Shown here: positions 1 through 8,416 of the stretch, one piece after another
How the letters are laid out: every line of letters starts with the position of its first letter
Numbering within the stretch: the stretch's first letter is position 1
NCBI GenBank assembly: GCA_018069525.1
Contig: JAGPUQ010000009.1
Coordinates: 142,548 to 206,547 of the forward strand
Direction: 5' to 3'
DNA length: 64,000 bases
Source: Porticoccaceae bacterium
Lineage (GTDB): Bacteria > Pseudomonadota > Gammaproteobacteria > Pseudomonadales > Porticoccaceae
Position numbers and translations under genes: made by a program
The notes under the pieces: generated by a model
Databases searched by the model: none
Told to the model about the DNA's origin: nothing
Seen by the model: the letters and a program-made list of their open reading frames with translations, nothing else

Positions 1-2
1 GG

Positions 3-56
3 GAACTTGCGAAAACTGAGGGCGAGAGAACTCTGGAGCGCGGCGCTTTCATGTAA
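3..56 (+). CDS. Possible C-terminal tail of an upstream gene (partial)
   Basis: Frame 3 is open from the window edge to a TAA at 54-56 and would encode 17 residues ending in ERGAFM. It stops 49 bases before the tag start, a normal intergenic distance. The tail is too short to assign to a family, and the open frame could be chance. Confidence 0.25.
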   Translation, partial: ELAKTEGERTLERGAFM

Positions 57-105
57 TAAGATTGCCTGCAGTCCGATTCTGGAATTGATTAAAGGGAGAA
101 AAGCT

Positions 106-675
106 ATGCCGCGTTGCCCCTGGTCGCAAAGTGATCCCCTCTACCATCGCTACCACGACGACGAGTGGGGCGTACCCTGTTACGACGATAAACTATTATT
201 TGAATTTTTAGTGCTGGAAAGCGCACAGGCGGGGCTCTCCTGGATCACAGTGCTGCGTAAACGGGAAAACTATCGCAAGGCTTTTTCAAATTTCGACGCT
301 AACAAAGTCGCCCGCTACAACAGCCGCAGTGTCAGCCGCTTAATGAACGATGCGGGCATTGTGCGCAATCGTCTCAAAATTGAGTCCGCTATTAGTAACG
401 CCCGTCTCTTTTTAGAGCTACAGGACAGCCACGGTAGTTTTTCAAACTACTTGTGGGGATTTTTAGACGGCAAACCGATTCAAAACGCCTGGCGCAGTCT
501 CGATCAAATTCCCGCCACAACGCCGCAGTCAGACGCCATTAGCAAGGATATGAAACAGCGGGGCTTCCGGTTTTTCGGCTCCACTATTTGTTACGCGCAC
601 ATGCAAGCAATGGGCATGGTTAACGACCACTTAACCAGCTGCTTTCGCCATGAGGAGTGCCGGGATATCTGTTAA
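106..675 (+). CDS. tag: DNA-3-methyladenine glycosylase I
   Basis: Base-excision repair enzyme that removes 3-methyladenine from alkylated DNA. The protein (189 aa, about the E. coli Tag length) opens with MPRCPW and has the YHDDEWG segment near residues 16-22, followed by LLFEFLVLESAQAGLSW, the typical Tag core with the catalytic Glu. Near the C-terminus CYAHMQAMGMVNDH and a later Cys complete the family's zinc-binding Cys/His set. The ATG at 106 is chosen over upstream in-frame codons because AAGGGAGA lies 8 bases before it and Tag homology starts there. A terminator follows at 738. Confidence 0.95.
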   Translation: MPRCPWSQSDPLYHRYHDDEWGVPCYDDKLLFEFLVLESAQAGLSWITVLRKRENYRKAFSNFDANKVARYNSRSVSRLMNDAGIVRNRLKIESAISNARLFLELQDSHGSFSNYLWGFLDGKPIQNAWRSLDQIPATTPQSDAISKDMKQRGFRFFGSTICYAHMQAMGMVNDHLTSCFRHEECRDIC

Positions 676-737
676 TTTTTCATTTAAGCCGATGATTTAT
701 TATAGATTTGTATCGGCTGAAGTTTGGTTAAGGTTTC

Positions 738-763
738 GCCTAGCTTTCGCTTAGGCTTATTTT
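738..763 (+). terminator. Rho-independent terminator after tag
   Basis: GCCTAGC (738-744), a TTTC loop and GCTTAGGC (749-756) form a stem with one bulged T, followed directly by TTATTTT. It lies between tag and the convergent gene at 796. A second hairpin (AGCCGAT 687-693 with ATCGGCT 712-718) sits just upstream and could act on either strand. Confidence 0.6.
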
Positions 764-795
764 CGACCCAAACCACAACTTTCTGAATATGCCTT

Positions 796-1485
796 CTAGA
801 TACGCGATTTCCAATCTGGATCACCTAAACCGGATTTAATCAAAAGATGGTCGTGACCCAAACTAAACAGGGCCGCACCGGTAAAGGCCAACAAAAACCG
901 GATTTCATGAGCTGAAGTGTAAGCCCGCTCGGGCCAGGGGTATAAATCTCCATAAAAAATCACCCCCACAGCCACCAAGGTGACAACAAACAGGCCAGAT
1001 CCAAGGCGAGGGCCGACCATGTAAAGCATTCCGGGCGTGAAGGCCAGACACCAATACAGACCGGTCTGCGCAACACCGCCATGCAGCACCAGGAAGAAAA
1101 ACAATATTGCGATAGGCACAGAGAAATACCATTTGGCATAGCTTTTGTACCCGGCAACAACGGCAACAATCAGACCCATAAAGGCGACGCCGGAGCACAC
1201 AAATAGCACTCCAGCGTAAATAAAATCATCCCGAAACAGGCCGGAAAAGCCCATAATGAAAGTGAATACCGCGAACAAACTCATACCCCAGGTCATAATA
1301 CTTGAGGAGCGCCAAAGCTTTAACTGGGTGTCGAAGTAAAATTCACTGGGCGAGCGTTCGGTTACTCGAGTGGTAGCGCCAGCGGCGGCTGGTTGCACGT
1401 CGCGTTCAATCGGCGGCGAGTCAGCTAAGGAGGAAGCTGGCGGGGTGTCCTGTTGAGGTGCTGATTCCATAATACGGGTCGTCAT
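796..1485 (-). CDS. Multi-pass membrane protein of unknown function
   Basis: I do not recognise a family for this 229-aa protein. The first ~75 residues are polar, Pro/Ala/Thr-rich and probably cytoplasmic. The rest is a run of about five to six hydrophobic segments from roughly residue 63 (IMTWGMSLFAVFTFIMGF) to 215, with short charged loops, followed by a polar tail. The ATG at 1485 has GAAGGGA just upstream. It stands alone between convergent tag and typA, so context gives no functional hint. Confidence 0.75.
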   Translation of the reverse strand: MTTRIMESAPQQDTPPASSLADSPPIERDVQPAAAGATTRVTERSPSEFYFDTQLKLWRSSSIMTWGMSLFAVFTFIMGFSGLFRDDFIYAGVLFVCSGVAFMGLIVAVVAGYKSYAKWYFSVPIAILFFFLVLHGGVAQTGLYWCLAFTPGMLYMVGPRLGSGLFVVTLVAVGVIFYGDLYPWPERAYTSAHEIRFLLAFTGAALFSLGHDHLLIKSGLGDPDWKSRI

Positions 1486-1669
1486 GATTCCCTTCTCTGT
1501 CCCTAGAGTGTCACAGGCCTAAAAATAAACAAGGCCTGGTTCGCAGTTGTCGCCGTACGTTAACTAGGACAAACTCCTTGAGTCCAGCAACGCCTTTACA
1601 AATACTATAACGAGAATTCCAGCAGACACAAAATTACCTGACCAGCGGTTGAATAATCTGACTCGACGG

Positions 1670-3493
1670 TCACGAGCCAGCGCTTTTACCTCGTTTGCGC
1701 TCGTTTTCAGTCAAAAATTTCTTACGCAGGCGAATATGATGAGGGGTGACTTCCACCAGCTCGTCGTCGTCAATAAATTCCAGGGCCTGCTCCAGGGTGT
1801 AGCGGATTGGCGGCACTAGAGTCAGCGCTTCGTCGGTTCCCGAGGCACGCACGTTGGTCAACTGCTTGCCTTTGATGGGATTCACCGCGAGGTCGTTGCC
1901 CCGGGAGTGAATACCGATAATCTGTCCTTCGTAAACTTCTTCGGCATGACCGAGAAACATACGACCCCGTTCCTGCAGGTTAAACAGCGAGTAACCCAGG
2001 GTTTTGCCCTTAACCATGGACACCAGCACGCCACTCTGCCGGGCAAATGTTTCGCCCGCCTTGACCTGGCCGTAATGGTCAAACACGCTGGTCATAATGC
2101 CCGACCCTGAGGTCAAGGTCAGGAAAGTGCCACGAAAACCAATCAACCCACGCGACGGCATCATAAATTCTAGTTTGACCCGGCCTTTGCCATCCGGCTC
2201 CATATTGGTGAGCTCGCCCCTGCGCAGCCCCAACTCTTCCATCACCGAGCCCTGGTGCTTATCTTCGACATCAATCACCACTTGCTCGAAGGGCTCCTGG
2301 ATCACGCCGTCGATCTCCCGCTGAATTACTTCCGGGCGCGACACGCCCAGTTCGTAGCCTTCGCGACGCATGGTTTCAATCAATACCGACAGATGCAGCT
2401 CGCCGCGTCCCGACACCCGAAATTTATCCGGGCTACCACCAGACTCGACTCGCAAGGCAACGTTGTGGATCAGCTCCAGATCGAGGCGTTCTTTAATATT
2501 GCGCGAAGTAACATATTTGCCATCAAGTCCCGCGAACGGGGAGTCGTTGACCAAAAACATCATGCTTACTGTGGGCTCATCCACCGACAGTGGAGGCATC
2601 GCTTCCACATGATCCGGGTCACAGAGGGTGTCGGAGATACCCAGTCCGTCAATTCCATTAATGGCGACAATGTCCCCCGCCTCTGACATATCCGTATCGA
2701 TGCGATCCAGGCCCATATAACCTTTTACGTTCAGTACCTTACCCTTGCGCTCTTTACCCTCGTGATCCACTACGGTGACCACCTGGTTAGGGCGCAAAGC
2801 GCCACGGGTAATACGGCCAACACCGATCACGCCCACATAACTATCGTAGTCGAGAGCAGAGATTTGCATTTGCAGAGGGCCATCGCGATCCACTACCGGT
2901 GCGGGGACTTTATCGACCACCATCTGGAACAGTGGCTCCATATCTTCGGCCAATTCATCAACTTCAAGGCCTGCAACGCCGTTCAAAGCGGAGGCATAAA
3001 TAACTGGGAAATCCAGTTGTGCGTCAGTCGCACCTAAGCGGTCAAACAGCTCAAACACTTGATCGAGTACCCAGTGCGGACGCGCGCCAGGGCGATCTAC
3101 CTTGTTGATCACTACTATGGGGTTCAAGCCTTGCTCAAAGGCTTTCGAGGTCACAAAGCGAGTTTGTGGCATCGGGCCATCGACGGCATCCACCAGTAAC
3201 AACACCGAGTCCACCATCGACAACACGCGCTCCACCTCACCACCGAAGTCGGCGTGGCCTGGGGTGTCCACAATGTTGATGTGATAGTCGTGCCACTCAA
3301 TGGCCGTGTTCTTGGCCAGAATGGTAATCCCACGCTCCCGCTCCTGATCGTTGGAGTCCATAACGCGCTCGGCGTTCTGGTCTTTGCGCTCCAGGGTACC
3401 GGACTGCTGTAGGAGTTTATCGACCAGTGTAGTTTTACCGTGATCGACATGGGCTATGATCGCGATATTGCGCAGTTTTTTAACATCAGACAT
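1670..3493 (-). CDS. typA: Ribosome-binding GTPase TypA/BipA
   Basis: Translational GTPase related to EF-G and LepA that binds the 70S ribosome and supports growth under stress and at low temperature. The protein has 607 aa, the usual length. AHVDHGKTT (about residues 14-22) is the P-loop; RGITI is switch I, DTPGHADF is G3 and NKVDRPGA is G4. EF-G-like domains and the TypA-specific C-terminal domain follow ([28 protein letters not shown]). It lies downstream of thiI on the same strand, as in Pseudomonas. A likely promoter with TATAAT (minus strand, 3528-3533) and a GC-rich discriminator sits 35 bases before the ATG. Confidence 0.97.
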   Translation of the reverse strand: MSDVKKLRNIAIIAHVDHGKTTLVDKLLQQSGTLERKDQNAERVMDSNDQERERGITILAKNTAIEWHDYHINIVDTPGHADFGGEVERVLSMVDSVLLLVDAVDGPMPQTRFVTSKAFEQGLNPIVVINKVDRPGARPHWVLDQVFELFDRLGATDAQLDFPVIYASALNGVAGLEVDELAEDMEPLFQMVVDKVPAPVVDRDGPLQMQISALDYDSYVGVIGVGRITRGALRPNQVVTVVDHEGKERKGKVLNVKGYMGLDRIDTDMSEAGDIVAINGIDGLGISDTLCDPDHVEAMPPLSVDEPTVSMMFLVNDSPFAGLDGKYVTSRNIKERLDLELIHNVALRVESGGSPDKFRVSGRGELHLSVLIETMRREGYELGVSRPEVIQREIDGVIQEPFEQVVIDVEDKHQGSVMEELGLRRGELTNMEPDGKGRVKLEFMMPSRGLIGFRGTFLTLTSGSGIMTSVFDHYGQVKAGETFARQSGVLVSMVKGKTLGYSLFNLQERGRMFLGHAEEVYEGQIIGIHSRGNDLAVNPIKGKQLTNVRASGTDEALTLVPPIRYTLEQALEFIDDDELVEVTPHHIRLRKKFLTENERKRGKSAGS

Positions 3494-3527
3494 GGGATAG
3501 GGTTACTGAGGGGAATGAAGGGCGCGC

Positions 3528-3533
3528 ATTATA
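3528..3533 (-). promoter_or_regulatory. Putative sigma-70 -10 box for typA (TATAAT)
   Basis: On the minus strand this reads GTATAATGCGCGCC, a consensus -10 hexamer followed by a GC-rich discriminator. No good -35 lies at 16-18 bases (best is TTCCCT). The same GTATAATGCGCG string occurs before thiI and the rhodanese gene. Confidence 0.5.
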
Positions 3534-3550
3534 CGGGGGAAACCATGGCA

Positions 3551-3576
3551 AGGGAACGCAATTAGGGAACGCAATT
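3551..3576. repeat. 13-bp perfect tandem duplication
   Basis: AGGGAACGCAATT occurs twice head to tail (3551-3563, 3564-3576) between thiI and typA. It belongs to the window-wide set of short tandem duplications near gene boundaries. Confidence 0.9.
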
Positions 3577-3679
3577 AAAGCAAGGTGAATTATGCCGCAC
3601 TGCGGCGTAGCTCATTCCAGCACGCCGCTGACTCTCTACCGCAGTGAAACTACCGCCCCAATCTTTCAGGGCCAGCTCC

Positions 3680-5296
3680 TCAGGGCCGATACACCCCCAC
3701 GCGGGCAAAGCCGCGCTCGACCAGCAGCTCGGCGTGGAGACGACTCATCACGCCCTTGTCGCAATAGAGCAAGTAAGGCGTCTCCGGAGCGACCCCATCA
3801 AAAAAATTCTGCACCTGGTAAAACGGTGATGTCTCCACTGTCACATTACCCGCGGTTAGAGCTCGACGGGCGCTGTCATCGGGGTGGCGAATATCGAGAA
3901 TAGTCACCCCCGGCTGGGGCGCCGAAAAAATCTCCACCTCAACTCGACCCAGATCGCTTTCCATAACCTCGTCAATATTTTCTTCCCGGCGTGCGGCAAC
4001 CGCCCGCTCCAACACAGCAAAATCGAACTTACCTTCCTCCGCCTCAATGCGATCGCGCTTGGCATTGGTGGTAGGTTTCACCGAAATGACCCCACAGTAT
4101 TCCGGCATATTGGCGGCAAATTCCTCGGTGCCAATCTCGCGGGCGATGTTGATGATCTGGTTTTTATCCATGACCACCAGCGGTCGCAGCGTGAGCATAT
4201 CGGTAGCGGCATCGATCACCGCCAGATTAGGCAGGGTTTGGCTGGCCACCTGGGCGACACTTTCACCGGTCACCAGTGCATCCACATGCCACTCCTCTGC
4301 CACCGAGCTTGCCGCCCGCAGCATCATGCGTTTGAGCACTACGCCCATTTGCGAGTTATCCACGGAAGTCAGAATTTCCGCCACCACGCCCTCAAACGGT
4401 ACCGTAATAAATTTTACGCGGTGGCTGGCCCCATATTTTTGCCACAGGAAGTGCGCCACTTCCTTGACGCCCAGCTCGTGAGCCCGGCCACCCAGGTTGA
4501 AAAAACAAAAATGAGTGCGGATGCCCCGCTTCATGGTCAAGTAGCTGGCGACGGTGGAATCAAAACCACCGGAAACCAGGGACAGCACCGGCTGTTGCAC
4601 GCCCATAGGGAAACCGCCGATGCCCTGGCGAGTAGACTCCAGCACATAAAATACATTCCCGGTGACTTCCAGCCGCACCACTAGCTCCGGGGCTTTTAAG
4701 GACACCGAAGCACCTTCCGCCCGCGCCAACAAGCGACCACCGATCTGGCGCTCCGCCTCGGGCGAGGCAAAGCCATGCTTGCCGGTGCGCTTTACCCGCA
4801 CCACAAAGCGCTTGCCCGGTAACGTCTCCGCGCAGGATGCCCACACGCAATCGGTAAGGTAGTCGTAATCGACGACCTGCTCCGCGTCCGCCTCCACCGC
4901 GTCAATCCTTTTCCCTTTATTAGAGGCCCCTTTCCCCTTATTAGAATAGAGCGGATAACTCACCACTCGCGAGCAGTTGGCAATGCCCGGGGTTCGGGTC
5001 AACAACTCGGCGACAGCCGCTTCCAGAGCCTCAGCCTGTGCTTCCAGATCCTCTCCCTGTAAAGACGCGCTCGCCATGTCTCCGCTTGCCAGCGCAGTTT
5101 GAGATGTTTGCGTTTCCGACACTGACTGTATTTCTATGCGGTCCCACTCTCCCCTTACCTCGATACCCGGATCTTCGGGCGCAGTTATAGTAGCGATTAA
5201 GGTGCGCAGGTTACGGCGTAGCTGCCGAATCATACTTTTACGTACGGGCGCACTTTTAATAATAATTTCGGGGAATAACTTAACGATAAAATGCAT
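3680..5296 (-). CDS. thiI: tRNA 4-thiouridine sulfurtransferase ThiI with rhodanese domain
   Basis: Makes s4U8 in tRNA and supplies sulfur for thiamine thiazole synthesis. From the ATG at 5296 (538 aa) the protein has an N-terminal ferredoxin-like/THUMP region, the PP-loop SGGFDS at residues 242-247, Cys401 in NMPEYCGVIS (partner Cys of the sulfur relay) and a C-terminal rhodanese domain with active-site Cys512 in YCDKGVMS. E. coli ThiI has 482 aa; the extra length lies mainly in a low-complexity Ser/Ala/Glu-rich insert at about residues 55-100 and a Lys/Gly-rich repeat at 119-130. A GTG eleven codons upstream is in frame, but family homology starts at MHFIVKLFPE. Confidence 0.95.
   Translation of the reverse strand: MHFIVKLFPEIIIKSAPVRKSMIRQLRRNLRTLIATITAPEDPGIEVRGEWDRIEIQSVSETQTSQTALASGDMASASLQGEDLEAQAEALEAAVAELLTRTPGIANCSRVVSYPLYSNKGKGASNKGKRIDAVEADAEQVVDYDYLTDCVWASCAETLPGKRFVVRVKRTGKHGFASPEAERQIGGRLLARAEGASVSLKAPELVVRLEVTGNVFYVLESTRQGIGGFPMGVQQPVLSLVSGGFDSTVASYLTMKRGIRTHFCFFNLGGRAHELGVKEVAHFLWQKYGASHRVKFITVPFEGVVAEILTSVDNSQMGVVLKRMMLRAASSVAEEWHVDALVTGESVAQVASQTLPNLAVIDAATDMLTLRPLVVMDKNQIINIAREIGTEEFAANMPEYCGVISVKPTTNAKRDRIEAEEGKFDFAVLERAVAARREENIDEVMESDLGRVEVEIFSAPQPGVTILDIRHPDDSARRALTAGNVTVETSPFYQVQNFFDGVAPETPYLLYCDKGVMSRLHAELLVERGFARVGVYRP
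4907..4945. repeat. In-frame 21-bp imperfect duplication inside thiI
   Basis: CCTTTTCCCTTTATTAGA (4907-4924) and CCCTTTCCCCTTATTAGA (4928-4945) are spaced by 21 bases. On the coding strand they give SNKGKGA-SNKGKR (residues 118-130). The period is a multiple of three, so the reading frame is kept. Confidence 0.8.
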
Positions 5297-5327
5297 GGAG
5301 AACGGTACGGAAGACGAGAAGCCGCGC

Positions 5328-5333
5328 ATTATA
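5328..5333 (-). promoter_or_regulatory. Putative sigma-70 -10 box for thiI (TATAAT)
   Basis: The minus strand reads TTGTATAATGCGCGG 32 bases before the thiI ATG. It is the same -10 plus GC-rich discriminator as at typA and the rhodanese gene. CTGACA lies 12 bases upstream, too close for a standard -35. Confidence 0.5.
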
Positions 5334-5403
5334 CAACGCCGTGTTTGTCAGGTCTGATTATCGAGGCCGGTGCGACAAGATAGAGCTACCCGGTAATGTC
5401 AGT

Positions 5404-5451
5404 CCAGCTTACTAAGTGTCCAGCTAACTAAGTGCTCGGCTGACTAAAGGC
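5404..5451. repeat. Three imperfect 16-bp tandem units between thiI and glnA
   Basis: CCAGCTTACTAAGTGT, CCAGCTAACTAAGTGC and TCGGCTGACTAAAGGC follow one another without gaps in the shared thiI/glnA intergenic region, upstream of the NtrC half-sites. Confidence 0.85.
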
Positions 5452-5497
5452 CACACAAAAGGAAATACCAAGAAAAGAAATCGCAGATATCGATTTT

Positions 5498-5514
5498 TGC
5501 ACCAAAATCAGTCA
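5498..5514 (+). promoter_or_regulatory. Putative NtrC-binding site upstream of glnA
   Basis: TGCACCAAAAT matches the left 11 positions of the NtrC consensus (TGCAC-N7-GTGCA) exactly; the right half is weak. A second, poorer match (CGCACCACGACGAGGCG) lies at 5528-5544. Both lie 100-150 bases upstream of the predicted sigma-54 start site, the usual enhancer distance. The call rests mainly on the strong sigma-54 promoter downstream. Confidence 0.5.
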
Positions 5515-5618
5515 CCATTGCGGCCCGCGCACCACGACGAGGCGCGGCAGTTTATGGTTGCCTCACAAAATAGCGCTGCTATAGTGAGCGTCTTTCGAGT
5601 TTTGGCCTCAACTGCCGG

Positions 5619-5634
5619 TGGCATGTATTTTGCT
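5619..5634 (+). promoter_or_regulatory. Sigma-54 promoter of glnA (-24/-12)
   Basis: TGGCAT-N5-TTGCT matches the sigma-54 consensus TGGCAC-N5-TTGCW with the invariant GG and GC separated by exactly 10 bases. It predicts a start near 5645 and a leader of about 160 nt before the glnA ATG. This fits NtrC-activated glnA transcription under nitrogen limitation. Confidence 0.85.
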
Positions 5635-5807
5635 CCACCTCCGTATGTTCAGCCCTTTTCGACATGGTTCAGAGAACCATAGAGTTCGAAAGGTCTACAT
5701 TGAAGTACTGCTGTAAGCACTGCTGTAAAAACTAGAAACCCGAAAGGCTGAGGCCAGCCTCCAGGGAAATTACTGACCACTGAAATCATCCTGACTGGAG
5801 GACAATA

Positions 5808-7214
5808 ATGTCATCAAAGACTTTAGAGCTAATTAAAGAAGGCGAAGCCCGCTGGGTAGACCTGCGTTTCACAGACACCCAGGGCAAGGAACAGCACGTT
5901 ACTATCCCGTCGAAAGAAGTCGATGAAGGCTTTTTTGAAGAAGGAAAAATGTTCGACGGCTCCTCCATTGCTGGCTGGAAGGGTATTAATGAATCCGACA
6001 TGATCCTGATGCCGGACGATACAACCTCTACGCTCGATCCCTTTACCGACGACGCTACCGTGATTTTGCGCTGCGGCATCGTAGAACCCACTACCATGCA
6101 AGGCTATAACCGCGACCCGCGCTCTATTGCTGATCGCGCTCAGGAATACATGCGTTCGACGGGTATTGCCGACTCTGTATTGTTTGGCCCAGAACCCGAA
6201 TTCTTCGTGTTTGACGACGTAAAATGGGGCGCGGATATCTCCGGCTGCCATTACAAAATCTCCTCCGAGGAAGCGTCCTGGTCCTCAGACCATCACTTCG
6301 AAGACGGCAACCGTGGTCACCGCCCCGGTATTAAAGGCGGCTACTTCCCCGTACCTCCGGTTGATTCTCTCCACGATCTGCGCGCCGCCATGTGCGACGC
6401 GATGGAAATGATGGGCCTGGATATCGAAGTTCATCACCACGAAGTGGGCACTGCCGGTCAGTGTGAAATTGGCGTTGGCCCCAACGCACTGACGCAAAAA
6501 GCCGATGAAATTCAAATCTTTAAATACTGCGTACACAATGTCGCCCACGCCTATGGCAAAACCGCAACCTTTATGCCCAAGCCCTTAGTCGGCGATAACG
6601 GTTCCGGTATGCACTGCCACCAGTCCCTGTCTAAAGATGGCAATAACATCTTTAGCGGCGACGTTTACGCCGGCATGTCTGAGGCCGCACTGTTTTACAT
6701 CGGCGGTATCATTAAGCACGCCCGCGCTATTAACGCCTTTGCTAATGCCTCAACCAACTCTTACAAGCGTCTGGTTCCAGGCTTTGAAGCGCCGGTTATG
6801 CTGGCTTATTCAGCTCGCAACCGCTCTGCGTCCATCCGCATTCCCTTTGTGCCGAATCCGAAAGCACGCCGCATTGAAGTGCGCTTCCCGGATCCGACTG
6901 CTAACCCCTACCTGGCATTTACTTCCATGTTGATGGCTGGCCTCGACGGCATCCAGAACAAAATCCACCCCGGCGATGCCGCCGATAAGGATCTCTACGA
7001 CCTGCCAGCGGAAGAAGCACTGGCCATACCAACCGTGGCCTCCTCTTTGGAGCAAGCACTGGCCGCACTGGATGCCGACCGCGAGTTCTTGATCGCCGGC
7101 GGCGTAATGGACAACGATATGATCGATGCCTATATCGAACTCAAATCGGCAGAAGTTGAACGACTGAACATGACCACTCACCCGGTTGAGTTCGACATGT
7201 ACTACAGCGTGTAA
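5808..7214 (+). CDS. glnA: Glutamine synthetase type I (GSI-beta)
   Basis: Cytoplasmic dodecameric enzyme that condenses ammonium with glutamate at the cost of ATP. It has 468 aa, standard for GSI-beta. Visible motifs: [10 protein letters not shown] (49-58), FGPEPEFF (126-133), the [10 protein letters not shown] loop (264-273) and DLYDLP with the adenylylation Tyr397, so GlnE control is expected. The ATG at 5808 follows CTGGAGGAC. It is preceded by a sigma-54 promoter and NtrC half-sites and followed by a strong terminator, so it is probably monocistronic. Confidence 0.98.
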   Translation: MSSKTLELIKEGEARWVDLRFTDTQGKEQHVTIPSKEVDEGFFEEGKMFDGSSIAGWKGINESDMILMPDDTTSTLDPFTDDATVILRCGIVEPTTMQGYNRDPRSIADRAQEYMRSTGIADSVLFGPEPEFFVFDDVKWGADISGCHYKISSEEASWSSDHHFEDGNRGHRPGIKGGYFPVPPVDSLHDLRAAMCDAMEMMGLDIEVHHHEVGTAGQCEIGVGPNALTQKADEIQIFKYCVHNVAHAYGKTATFMPKPLVGDNGSGMHCHQSLSKDGNNIFSGDVYAGMSEAALFYIGGIIKHARAINAFANASTNSYKRLVPGFEAPVMLAYSARNRSASIRIPFVPNPKARRIEVRFPDPTANPYLAFTSMLMAGLDGIQNKIHPGDAADKDLYDLPAEEALAIPTVASSLEQALAALDADREFLIAGGVMDNDMIDAYIELKSAEVERLNMTTHPVEFDMYYSV

Positions 7215-7277
7215 GCTGGCCTAAAAAGTCGCTTAAGCGCAGGCTACTCGAGCTGCGTTTAACAGCTCGTTGAAAAC

Positions 7278-7316
7278 AAGCCCGACATTTCGATGGAATG
7301 TCGGGCTTTTTATTTT
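7278..7316 (+). terminator. Strong rho-independent terminator after glnA
   Basis: A perfect 12-bp stem (AAGCCCGACATT 7278-7289 with AATGTCGGGCTT 7297-7308), a 7-nt loop and a T-rich tail to 7316. Confidence 0.93.
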
Positions 7317-7386
7317 GTCCAACTCGTATTAGGGTTACGGTTGTGCAGCTTACCTGCTGGCCGTGATCAAACGTAATCTGGCAAAA

Positions 7387-7457
7387 CGTAACTGGGTAGG
7401 ACTAACTTGATAGGGCCAGCTTAATAGGGTTAAGTGGATAGGACTAACTGGGCAGGA
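7387..7457. repeat. Five tandem 14-15-bp units with SD-like cores before the DUF4124 gene
   Basis: The units are CGTAACTGGGTAGGA, CTAACTTGATAGGG, CCAGCTTAATAGGG, TTAAGTGGATAGGA and CTAACTGGGCAGGA. Each ends in AGGA or AGGG. The last AGGA lies 6 bases before the ATG at 7464, so the array seems to be a multiplied ribosome-binding unit. Confidence 0.9.
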
Positions 7458-7463
7458 CACCAT

Positions 7464-8066
7464 ATGATTAACAACGACGCAAATACAGTGCTAAGTACAG
7501 CGGCAAACAGTACTGCTGCGAGACTGACACCAAAGCTGGTAGTGCTTGCCTGGCTCAGCTGTCTGAGCCTGTTGTCAGCCAACATCCCAACGGTTAGCGC
7601 CGATATTATCTATCGGATAGAAGACAAGCACGGCAACGTCATTTTTACCGATACACCCCCACCCAGCCAACAGGCAGAAACCGTCGAACTGTCTCCAACC
7701 AATACGCAACCGACTCTAGTAAGGCCTAAAGCACCTAAGGCGTCTACAACCGAAGCAAAAACAGGCACTCCCTATACCAGCATTAAGCTGGTTCAGCCCA
7801 CTAACAACTTAACCATCCCGCCAGGGCAACTGGATGTGGTGGCGCAGATCGCTCTCGAGCCCCAGTTACAGGAAAATCATCTTGTGCAGTTTTTTATGGA
7901 TGGTAAACCACAGGGTAAACCAGCGGCAACCACCTCGGTTAGTATCGGCAATTTGATTAGAGGTGCACACCAGATTCGCGCGCAGGTGATTGATCAGGAT
8001 AAAGCGGTAGTGGCTAGTACTGGCACTGTAACAATCCACGTGAAGCGCCATTCAGCGAGAAGTTAA
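7464..8066 (+). CDS. DUF4124-domain exported protein
   Basis: Exported protein of unknown function (200 aa). After a short polar N-terminus, a hydrophobic stretch (KLVVLAWLSCLSLLSA) and a likely cleavage site after VSA form a signal peptide. DIIYRIEDKHGNVIFTDTPP is the DUF4124 signature, and a C-terminal beta-rich region follows. I start it at the ATG at 7464 rather than the in-frame GTG at 7434, because the GTG lies inside a tandem-repeat leader and AGGA precedes the ATG. A DUF4124 gene between glnA and ntrB is a common arrangement in Pseudomonas relatives. Confidence 0.85.
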   Translation: MINNDANTVLSTAANSTAARLTPKLVVLAWLSCLSLLSANIPTVSADIIYRIEDKHGNVIFTDTPPPSQQAETVELSPTNTQPTLVRPKAPKASTTEAKTGTPYTSIKLVQPTNNLTIPPGQLDVVAQIALEPQLQENHLVQFFMDGKPQGKPAATTSVSIGNLIRGAHQIRAQVIDQDKAVVASTGTVTIHVKRHSARS

Positions 8067-8116
8067 GCTCTGCCTTTGTCTTCGTCCACAGCTGGATAGA
8101 ATAACTTAACATGCAC

Positions 8117-8141
8117 GTCTCGCACCAAAGTGGTGCGAGAC
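8117..8141. promoter_or_regulatory. NtrC box in front of ntrBC
   Basis: A perfect 11-bp inverted repeat, GTCTCGCACCA-AAG-TGGTGCGAGAC. Its core CGCACCAAAGTGGTGCG (8121-8137) matches 14 of 17 positions of the NtrC consensus. There is no T-run, so it is not a typical terminator for the preceding gene. It lies 276 bases before the ntrB ATG and suggests autoregulation, as at the E. coli glnL promoter. Confidence 0.8.
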
Positions 8142-8416
8142 ACTGTAATTCTAGCTATACTCCAACCTTCTTATCACTTCTATACCTCGGTATAGCCCCG
8201 GTATGGCTCCGGTTTGGTGTGGTTTTGGCCACATTGCAGCGCACTCGAACTGGCCCGTTATTTGCTGTCCTCTATTGGAGAGAACGAATAACTCTTGCAA
8301 ACAGTTCGATCCCAGGTGGCCTAAGCTTCTGTAAACCAAAGTTCCTATAAACCTGGGCCCCCGACCAACCCAAGCCGTAATCAACTGGCCGCAACCCGAT
8401 ATTCAGGAAACGATCT
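8142..8416. other. Remainder of the ntrB upstream region, with 11-bp tandem units
   Basis: Apart from the NtrC box, this stretch holds three 11-bp units (CCTCGGTATAG, CCCCGGTATGG, CTCCGGTTTGG at 8185-8217). I see no convincing coding region and no clear -35/-10 pair. Confidence 0.6.

Noticed and set aside
7434..7463. GTG at 7434 as start of the DUF4124 gene
   Set aside because: It lies within the tandem-repeat leader; the ATG at 7464 has AGGA at proper spacing and a normal signal peptide follows.
8211..8227. GG-N10-GC spacing in TTTGGTGTGGTTTTGGCC, a possible sigma-54 promoter for ntrB
   Set aside because: Only the dinucleotide spacing fits; the flanking bases of TGGCAC and TTGCA do not, unlike the clear elements at glnA and amt.
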